From Candidatus Aminicenantota bacterium (GTDB lineage: Bacteria; Acidobacteriota; Aminicenantia; Aminicenantales; Saccharicenantaceae), in assembly GCA_017999365.1 (NCBI GenBank), contig JAGNLW010000001.1, forward strand, positions 442,239 through 506,238: a stretch of 64,000 nucleotides of DNA, written 5' to 3'. Below, piece by piece: positions 58,676 to 64,000 of this stretch. Below the pieces are notes generated by a model that worked only from the letters and a program-made list of their open reading frames with translations, did not search any database and had not been told where the DNA came from. The first letter of the stretch is position 1, and the number at the start of each line of letters is the position of its first letter. Made by a program: the position numbers and the translations under genes.

Positions 58676-59734
58676 CTAATAGACTTTGGTCCTCCAAATA
58701 ATACTGATGGGCTCGCCAATCCCATCATCCTTGTTGTTTATGAAATAAAGATCTCCTCTCATTATCAACGTCGGATCTCCTCCCACAATAATTTCTTTGA
58801 TCTTTTGTCCATTATGATATACGTCTACAATTGCTTCGCTTCGCTTGTCCAGCACCGACTTCGTCCTAACCATATAGAACCTGTCCATCTCATCAATAAG
58901 CATCCTGCTATAGAAAGGTCGGTAATCAGCAAAGCGCAACGCAACCTTGAACGGAAACGTGGATTTTGTAGATGTGACATATATCTTCTCGATTTCCGAT
59001 TTCTCTTCTGTCGAAATCGTGATCTTCTGTATACTCAGTTTAAAGACCGGCAATACATCGCCTTGTGAATCAACAGAGAGGACTTCACTCCCTGTATTGG
59101 GTAACAAGAATAACGAGCCACGTGAGTCCAAACAAAAGAGACACCGAGGAATATACGCATGTGAGGTTTTCACGGCGATCCCGCCCGAAATCGAAAAAGC
59201 CAGATCTCGAGCTTTGAGGAAAGTTCCAGAGAGTGATCCTTGAGCACTGTATTTTGCAACGGATTCCTCAGGATTTGACGAATCATAATCTGACTTGCGA
59301 CAAAATAGGTTGCCCGCTTTGTCCACTAAGAAATCATTGCCTGATGGTCTGATATTTATATTCCTAACAAACTTCAGAGTTGCATCATAAACGAGAATCT
59401 TGTTTCCGTCGTTGACATAAACAAGATTATCCAATCCGACCGCAAGCGATGCTGGTAGGTTCTGAACCTCACCCGGTCCCTGGCCCCTTTGGAAAAACAA
59501 ACGCAACAAGACCTCTCCCTTTGGATTTAATTTGACTAATTGATCCCAGGCAAGGACATAGAAGTTCCGATCCGTATCTCCCGCAAGGGCGACAAATGGA
59601 TAGGGAGAATTTGGCAGCAGTATAGACCTATCAGCAAAGGCATGAGAAGGATAAACGGCGGACTCTTGAGACCAACTCGAGCCCGTGACCACAATTCCGA
59701 TCATGATAAGGATAACTATCAGAGGGAAGCGCAT
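58676..59734 (-). CDS. Secreted 6-bladed beta-propeller protein (AT-rich block)
   Basis: A 352-residue protein with an N-terminal signal (MRFPLIVILIMIGIVVTGSSWS). Propeller strands: FVALAGDTDRNFYVLAWDQLVKLNPKGEVLLRLFFQRGQGPGEVQNLPASLAVGLDNLVYVNDGNKILVYDATLKFV, with the family's GQGPGEV turn. Later strands have the form LDSRGSLFLL. GAGGAGATC precedes the ATG. It is divergent from the TlpA-like gene and belongs to a block with codon use clearly AT-richer than the rest of the window. Same broad family as the proteins at 30587 and 60789. Function unknown. Confidence 0.78.
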   Translation of the reverse strand: MRFPLIVILIMIGIVVTGSSWSQESAVYPSHAFADRSILLPNSPYPFVALAGDTDRNFYVLAWDQLVKLNPKGEVLLRLFFQRGQGPGEVQNLPASLAVGLDNLVYVNDGNKILVYDATLKFVRNINIRPSGNDFLVDKAGNLFCRKSDYDSSNPEESVAKYSAQGSLSGTFLKARDLAFSISGGIAVKTSHAYIPRCLFCLDSRGSLFLLPNTGSEVLSVDSQGDVLPVFKLSIQKITISTEEKSEIEKIYVTSTKSTFPFKVALRFADYRPFYSRMLIDEMDRFYMVRTKSVLDKRSEAIVDVYHNGQKIKEIIVGGDPTLIMRGDLYFINNKDDGIGEPISIIWRTKVY

Positions 59735-59802
59735 ATATGATCTCCTCTCGTTCTTTTAATCATACCACATATTTGAGAGAAGGCGATAGGATCACAAACT
59801 GC

Positions 59803-59831
59803 TTGACATTCACAAATCAATGCTCTAAGTT
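59803..59831 (+). promoter_or_regulatory. Sigma70-type promoter for the TlpA-propeller-peptide operon
   Basis: TTGACA, 17-nt spacer, TAAGTT; predicted leader of about 20 nt. Confidence 0.5.
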
Positions 59832-59859
59832 GTTGACGACGATGAAGGGGATTGCGTCA

Positions 59860-60792
59860 ATGAGAGTGGCATTCTCCATCTTCGCTATCTTTTCTCCACT
59901 GTTTTCCGTTTTTGGTCAGGATGCACAAGAGATGCGTTGGGGGGTTGGGGGTAGCCCTAACAAAACAACGTGTGTAATCATATTTTCACCTTCCAATCTG
60001 ATTCAGAAAGACCTAGTCGTATACGCTGCCTTCATCCAGGAGAAACAATACGAGCAGGGGTTCAGACTGGTAGCCATCGGCGTTAATGATCAAGGGGATG
60101 TTTGTTCAGAACTGGGCGCTCTATTTCGGCACACTACGTTTATTAATGACAGGCACTTGAGCCTAGCGGGGCTCTTTAAGGCAAGTGCCTGTTGCGGAGC
60201 AGTATATATTTATGACAAAAACGGAGAGGTCAAGTTTGAGAGCAGTACATTGGTTTCTAAAGAGGATCTTAGAATGCTCGTCGAAAAGTATCTGTTTGGA
60301 AGTATCGTTTATCGGGCCGTGACGAGAGGTCATGAGTTCTCTATCGGAGACCTCCGCTCACTTAGAGCGCTGGATTTAATCACTGGCACGGATGCCAATA
60401 TAGTTTCAACCGACAATGAATACTCCCTCATAACCTTCTTTCTTGATATCTGCTCCAATTGCTCAAGCGGCCGGCGGATGTCAACGCTGAATGACATTCA
60501 GACGCTTGCCACGACTAACACGAAATCTGCCCTTAAAATAGTCAGCTTGTTTCCCAGCTATTATCAAATGCGAGATATTGCGGACCGTGGTTTCTTCTTC
60601 AAGGAACTCCATCCAGGCAATTACCCATACGAATTGATCCCAATTGATATCAGATATTATATGTCAAAAGGCGAGTTTGGTGGCTTCCCAGTCAGCTACC
60701 TTGTGGATAAGAAGGGAACGATAATAAGGTACTTTTTTGCCGACGCAGACGAAGAGGATGTCCGAAAAGCCACACTGGAGTTGCTTAAATGA
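59860..60792 (+). CDS. TlpA-like thioredoxin-fold exported protein
   Basis: A 310-residue protein from the ATG at 59860 (GAAGGGG upstream; the frame also opens at 59737). Signal peptide to about residue 20 (SIFAIFSPLFSVFGQ). The C-terminal half is thioredoxin-like: YSLITFFLDICSNCSSGRRMSTL with a CxxC at Cys198-Cys201, and the cis-Pro-strand equivalent FPVSYLVDKKGTIIRYFFADADEEDVRKATLELL. The N-terminal half (CVIIFSPSNLIQKDLVVYAAFIQ...) may be a second, degenerate redoxin domain. Probably a periplasmic disulfide oxidoreductase. Its stop overlaps the next start by 4 nt. Confidence 0.72.
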   Translation: MRVAFSIFAIFSPLFSVFGQDAQEMRWGVGGSPNKTTCVIIFSPSNLIQKDLVVYAAFIQEKQYEQGFRLVAIGVNDQGDVCSELGALFRHTTFINDRHLSLAGLFKASACCGAVYIYDKNGEVKFESSTLVSKEDLRMLVEKYLFGSIVYRAVTRGHEFSIGDLRSLRALDLITGTDANIVSTDNEYSLITFFLDICSNCSSGRRMSTLNDIQTLATTNTKSALKIVSLFPSYYQMRDIADRGFFFKELHPGNYPYELIPIDIRYYMSKGEFGGFPVSYLVDKKGTIIRYFFADADEEDVRKATLELLK

Positions 60793-61820
60793 GGATATTT
60801 GTTCTTCCGGTAGTTTTTCTCCTACTTTGGCCCCTAGCCGGGTTTTGCCAGAACAGCGTTGTTAAGGAATTGTCTCCTATCATGGCACTTGATGATCTAG
60901 TCCCGGCTCTGCAGGTTTTCAAGAATGCGATATTCAATTCTGCCATAGTGGCTATTAACGACGGCATATTATTCGCGTTAGATACAGATACCCATCGAGT
61001 TCTGAAGTATCGGCGGGATGGTTCATACTTAGGCCAAATAGGGGAAATCGGAAAGGAGGAATCATCGTTATTTTATCCTTGCTCAATGAGAATTCGAGGC
61101 AACCTGATTTTTGTTCTTGACCATTTCGGGAATAAAATCAAGTCGTTTGGAATAGATGGGTCTTTTAAGCAAGCAACAAACATTGACTTAGGCCTTAAGA
61201 CAAAGGGATTTTCATTTGATATCACCGATAATTCGATTTATGCTAATGCGTTCAAAGAAGGGGATGCTTTTTTCAACAGGAACCTCATTGCTCAACTTGA
61301 TTCTAAGGGGAATCGTGTCGGAGGTATCGGTCGCCTGTTGCCATCCGAGAGATTTGTTGAACTGGTAAACGCCAACAAGGTGTATTTCGAGTGCTTCCAA
61401 GGGCTCATCTACGGCTGTTTTAAGAATAGTCCAATTATATTTATTTATGATCTTGATGGTCGAGAGGTCCTATTTAGGGACCTATCTGATTCGGCAATAC
61501 CGGAAATCGACAATATAAAGAAAGAAGAGGCGAAGAACCTCGAGCGCATGAAGCAAGAAGATCCGAGAACCGTGGCTCTAGTCAACTATTTCTATTCCTT
61601 TTCGATAAGCAAGAACCTCATGTATTGTGGGCTAAACAGTAATGGAGCAAAAAAGGGCACCCTCCTTGAATTCGATCTTGCTGGTAAACACATACGAACG
61701 ATTGAACTTCATCGCGAAGGCAGTCCCGTAATGGTGCTTAAAACGGCTGTGGCTGACGACGGGGATGTGTTCGTTGTGTTTAGACAAAACAACAGGAACT
61801 ATTTGGCTAAATTACATTAA
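60789..61820 (+). CDS. Secreted 6-bladed beta-propeller protein, second in the AT-rich block
   Basis: A 343-residue protein; its ATG overlaps the stop of the TlpA-like gene (ATGA), so translation is coupled. Signal peptide MRIFVLPVVFLLLWPLAGFCQ. Blades: IVAINDGILFALDTDTHRVLKYRRDGSYLGQIGEIGKEESSLFYPCSMRIRGNLIFVLDHFGNKIKSFGIDGSF, and FDLAGKHIRTIELHREGSPVMVLKTAVADDGDVFVVFRQNNRNYL at the end. Its partners are the TlpA-like protein and the Cys-rich peptide 11 nt downstream. Function unknown. Confidence 0.75.
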   Translation: MRIFVLPVVFLLLWPLAGFCQNSVVKELSPIMALDDLVPALQVFKNAIFNSAIVAINDGILFALDTDTHRVLKYRRDGSYLGQIGEIGKEESSLFYPCSMRIRGNLIFVLDHFGNKIKSFGIDGSFKQATNIDLGLKTKGFSFDITDNSIYANAFKEGDAFFNRNLIAQLDSKGNRVGGIGRLLPSERFVELVNANKVYFECFQGLIYGCFKNSPIIFIYDLDGREVLFRDLSDSAIPEIDNIKKEEAKNLERMKQEDPRTVALVNYFYSFSISKNLMYCGLNSNGAKKGTLLEFDLAGKHIRTIELHREGSPVMVLKTAVADDGDVFVVFRQNNRNYLAKLH

Positions 61821-61831
61821 GGAGGTTAGAA

Positions 61832-62050
61832 ATGCGTATGAGGATCAAGGTCGCTTTGTGCGCGCTTCTCATCGTCGCGGCGTTTTCGCCGTTCGTCTCC
61901 TGGGGAGAAGAGCTGTGCAGCGCGACAGCTGCCTGCGACGGCTGGTCGTGCCACCTCTTGCATTGCACCAACTATGTTTGCGCGAGCGGCCCGTGGGGCG
62001 CATCCTGTTGGTGCGATGGCCAGGAAGTCCACCACGATTGTCCGATCTGA
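61832..62050 (+). CDS. Small secreted peptide with eight cysteines
   Basis: 72 residues. AAGGAGG lies six nt before the ATG. Residues 1-25 are a signal peptide (IKVALCALLIVAAFSPFVSWG). The mature ~47 residues contain eight Cys at 29, 35, 40, 45, 50, 59, 61 and 70, an even number expected to form four disulfides, with Trp and His residues between (DGWSCHLLHC, GASCWCDG). It is last in the operon after the TlpA-like and propeller genes. By analogy with Bacteroidota loci where short secreted peptides sit beside 6-bladed propeller proteins, it may be an exported signal, toxin or antimicrobial. No known family recognised. Confidence 0.72.
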   Translation: MRMRIKVALCALLIVAAFSPFVSWGEELCSATAACDGWSCHLLHCTNYVCASGPWGASCWCDGQEVHHDCPI

Positions 62051-62223
62051 AACTCCCTGATTCAGTAGGCCAATTCTGGCCCCGCGCTTCAGGATTGGGG
62101 CGAAGAGCAGGCATGGGCCAGAAGCAAGGCTAGGCGAATCGGTTTGTGCCTTGGCCCTGCTTCCCGTCACGGCGACCGATCCTGCTTTTCAAAAAGGGGA
62201 GGAATTTATTTTCGGCTCCAAGG

Positions 62224-62823
62224 CTAGATGATATCTTTGTAGACCATCTCCAGCTTCTTCCCCGTGTCGGCGAACTGCGCCTGCTCGAAGTAGCGCTCAG
62301 AGGACGAGACGCGGCGGTGCCGCAGCCACGACTTGATCCTGATCGGGCTCGCGCCCTGGAGGGCGAGGGCCATCGCGCAGGAGTGCCGGAGGCTGTGCAC
62401 ACTGAAGTTCCCCGGCAGCCCGGCCGCCGCCGCGTGGGCCTTGAACGCCGCCTTCCAGCGGCTGGCCGACACGGGCTTCCCCTCGATCCTCCCCGGGAAC
62501 AGCCACGGGCCGCCCTCCTCCCTCTGCTTGAGCCAGGCGTCGAGCTTCCGCCAGATCTCGGGCGGCACGTCCTCGACCTTCGTCAGCCCGCTCTTGGCCG
62601 CCGCTATCCTGATTTGCCTGGCCCTGGCGTCTATGTCGGCGACGCGCAGCGCGGCCAGCTCGCAGACGCGGAGCCCGTAGAACAGCGCCAGGCCGAAGGC
62701 CAGGTCGTCGCGCAGTCTTCGGTCGGCGTCCCTCGTCCTCCTCACGGCCTTGAAGAAGGCCTTCAGTTGGCCCTCATCAAGGTACTTCAGCCCCGCCTTC
62801 GTCGTCCCCTTCGGTCTTGCCAT
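62224..62823 (-). CDS. Minimal tyrosine recombinase (catalytic domain only)
   Basis: A 199-residue protein from the ATG at 62823 (AGGAGGCAAC upstream); the frame continues to 63438 only as a shadow. It is almost a bare catalytic domain: Arg52 in FYGLRVCELAAL, His143 and Arg146 in VHSLRHSCAMAL, His169 in WLRHRR, and Tyr178 in SSERYFEQAQ. There is only ~20 residues ahead of the domain, so a core-binding domain is lacking. Such short recombinases occur as resolvases or inversion enzymes in mobile elements. Confidence 0.82.
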   Translation of the reverse strand: MARPKGTTKAGLKYLDEGQLKAFFKAVRRTRDADRRLRDDLAFGLALFYGLRVCELAALRVADIDARARQIRIAAAKSGLTKVEDVPPEIWRKLDAWLKQREEGGPWLFPGRIEGKPVSASRWKAAFKAHAAAAGLPGNFSVHSLRHSCAMALALQGASPIRIKSWLRHRRVSSSERYFEQAQFADTGKKLEMVYKDII

Positions 62824-62840
62824 GTTGCCTCCTTTCGGGC

Positions 62841-62877
62841 AAAAAGAAAGGGCCGGCCAGGAAGGCCCGGCCGGCCC
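62841..62877 (-). terminator. Rho-independent terminator after the small HTH protein
   Basis: GGGCCGGCC/GGCCGGCCC stem with a 10-nt loop; on the minus strand it is followed by TTTCTTTTT. It lies between the small HTH gene and the minimal recombinase. Confidence 0.75.
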
Positions 62878-62888
62878 CGCTTCCATGC

Positions 62889-63299
62889 TCAGGCCTTCTT
62901 CCCCTTCCTCTCCCTCGGCGCCTCCATGACGAGCTCGCCGCCCGGGCCGACGGTGGGCCGGTCGACGCACTTCTCGCCCACGACGCCCAGGATGTGCACC
63001 AGCTCGTTGACCCTGGCGGGCGTCACGCCCAGGCCGGCCGCGATCTCCTTGAGCCCCTTGCCCTCGCCGACGGCCTCGGCCAGGTGGTCCCTGAGCTTGC
63101 CGTAGGTCTTGAAGGCCTGGAGCTTCGGGTTCTTGCTCCTGACCTCGGTCCCCGGCCTGAAGTCGCCCTTGAACCTGGCCCAGGCGCCCGCCGGTTTGGC
63201 CTCCTTGGCCCTCCCGCCGGCCTTCTGCCGCCCGTTCCCGTTGCCCTTGCCCTGAGGGGCCTTCCCCTCGCCCTTGGTTGACTTGGTCTTCTTCGGCAT
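62889..63299 (-). CDS. Small basic protein with a C-terminal HTH-like segment
   Basis: A 136-residue protein from the ATG at 63299 (AGGAGGCAAC upstream). The first ~45 residues are Lys/Gly-rich and unstructured (KKTKSTKGEGKAPQGKGNGNG). The C-terminal part YGKLRDHLAEAVGEGKGLKEIAAGLGVTPARVNELVHILGVVGEKC looks like a helix-turn-helix. Probably a DNA-binding accessory protein of the element. Same ribosome-binding context as the recombinase gene. Confidence 0.6.
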   Translation of the reverse strand: MPKKTKSTKGEGKAPQGKGNGNGRQKAGGRAKEAKPAGAWARFKGDFRPGTEVRSKNPKLQAFKTYGKLRDHLAEAVGEGKGLKEIAAGLGVTPARVNELVHILGVVGEKCVDRPTVGPGGELVMEAPRERKGKKA

Positions 63300-63357
63300 G
63301 TTGCCTCCTGGGGAGATCTCTATCGGGATCGAAGGGAAAAGCACAGCACTTTTTCTT

Positions 63358-63386
63358 TTGACATCCTGGAGAGGCGGAACTACATT
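63358..63386 (+). promoter_or_regulatory. Sigma70-type promoter of the zinc-ribbon gene
   Basis: TTGACA, 17-nt spacer, TACATT; transcription would start about 12 nt before the ATG at 63405, leaving just room for GGAGG. Confidence 0.7.
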
Positions 63387-63404
63387 GGGGCCTTAGGAGG
63401 ACCG

Positions 63405-63722
63405 ATGGTGAATAACATTCCCGTGTATTGCAGAACATATTTGGACCGGGATGAGGATTGCCCGATCCTCAAGACCTTTCCCGCCATCTATCCGGAGGGC
63501 CAAGAGGGGCCTGGCATCAACGAGTACCCTGTCGAACTCTGCCTGAAGTGCGGGCACAGCATGATCGAGGCCGACGGGCCGACCTGTCTGAATTGCCACG
63601 AGGGGCTGTCGAGGCAAGGGTCTGGCCACGTTGGGGCGACGCCCGAGGGGAGTTGGCACGTCTTCAACTACAAGTGCGAGCGGTGCAGCCTCCGATACTA
63701 CTCGCACCACGAATTATTTTAG
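63405..63722 (+). CDS. Small zinc-ribbon-like protein
   Basis: A 105-residue protein; TTAGGAGGACCG precedes the ATG. Cys pairs CLKCG and CLNCH, plus a C-terminal YKCERCSLRYY, give three CxxC knuckles suited to zinc binding. No enzyme motif. Likely a small nucleic-acid-binding or structural protein of the element; function unknown. Confidence 0.65.
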   Translation: MVNNIPVYCRTYLDRDEDCPILKTFPAIYPEGQEGPGINEYPVELCLKCGHSMIEADGPTCLNCHEGLSRQGSGHVGATPEGSWHVFNYKCERCSLRYYSHHELF

Positions 63723-63726
63723 CCAT

Positions 63727-63782
63727 AATAACCACTGCCGAGGGGCGGCCCGCCTGGGAGATCTCGGCGGCGAGTGGTTATT
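63727..63782. repeat. Long bulged inverted repeat after the zinc-ribbon gene
   Basis: AATAACCACT-GCCGAG pairs with CTCGGC-GGCG-AGTGGTTATT: 16 base pairs with a 4-nt bulge and a 20-nt loop. It starts 5 nt after the stop codon. There is no T-tract, so it may be a recombination or protein-binding site and not a terminator. Confidence 0.6.
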
Positions 63783-63959
63783 ACGGGCGGCGGAGGGCGC
63801 GGGGCGGCCGATGGTGGCCTGGCAGGAAGACATGTGGTCGCCGACCGAGGGCAGAGGCCGACAGACGGCGCTTGAGGAGCCAAAGGGAGGGCGGCGCGGC
63901 CTCGGGGCCGCGTGCTGGAGGGAAACGCAGAAAGACGCTTGAGGGTGGCGGAGGGAGTT

Positions 63960-64000
63960 CTAGCGCTTCCCTAGGCCGAGCTTCTTCGCGTCCTTGACGG
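63960..64000 (-). CDS. C-terminal fragment of a gene entering from the right edge
   Basis: Minus strand frame ends VKDAKKLGLGKR followed by TAG at 63960-63962. Too short to identify. The basic end and the orientation match the element's other minus-strand genes. Confidence 0.3.
   Translation of the reverse strand, partial: VKDAKKLGLGKR

Overview
The window is GC-rich bacterial chromosome, most likely from an uncultured Acidobacteriota/Aminicenantota-type organism. That placement is inference: it rests on a TonB-dependent receptor with an N-terminal carboxypeptidase-regulatory domain, several 6-bladed beta-propeller secreted proteins, a tandem DUF4438 protein, DUF362 and DUF5916 proteins, and many Tat or lipoprotein exports. 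No complete rRNA or tRNA gene is present. Antisense open frames are everywhere because of the high GC, and I treated them as shadows.

Region 1 (1-44003) looks like ordinary chromosome. It encodes mainly secreted or periplasmic catabolic proteins: a DUF5916/CBM9-like protein (cut by the window edge), DUF362, two amidohydrolases, an M6 metalloprotease, a D-Ala-D-Ala-ligase-like ATP-grasp enzyme, UbiE/MenG, a GH172-like protein, a TPR-metallo-beta-lactamase fusion, a glycosyltransferase pair, a PHP phosphoesterase, an ArsC-like phosphatase, a serine hydrolase, tandem DUF4438, a TonB receptor, an RRM protein, an ECF sigma/anti-sigma/DUF4097 operon, an exported TldD/TldE pair and ankyrin-repeat proteins. 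Around 36.5-40.6 kb there is a decayed duplication involving a CocE/NonD hydrolase, whose surviving copy has lost its catalytic core in frame. Several genes have a -10 box only 6-8 nt before the ATG, which suggests leaderless mRNAs.

Region 2 (44004-55691) is a genomic island at the 3' half of a tRNA-Arg(CCG) gene. The 52-nt tRNA 3' segment occurs at 44004-44055 and again at 55640-55691. A third, attP-like copy of the core lies between them at 49559. The left half carries a dead AAA ATPase, an FAD oxidoreductase, a B12-binding radical SAM protein, a membrane protein and a BadF-like remnant. The right half is a defence cassette: Fic protein, TOTE-type primase-helicase (interrupted by an in-frame TGA), an AbiE-type toxin/antitoxin pair and a cytosine-methyltransferase remnant.

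Region 3 (55692-64000) is a further integrative element. It starts with a tyrosine integrase that has an excisionase-like HTH at its N-terminus. Two small genes follow, each bracketed by the same leader and the same 34-nt hairpin, then a structured leader RNA. Next comes a markedly AT-richer block with two propeller proteins, a TlpA-like thioredoxin protein and an 8-cysteine secreted peptide, which I consider the best candidate for an undescribed system. A second, minimal tyrosine recombinase and small DNA-binding or zinc-ribbon proteins run to the window end.
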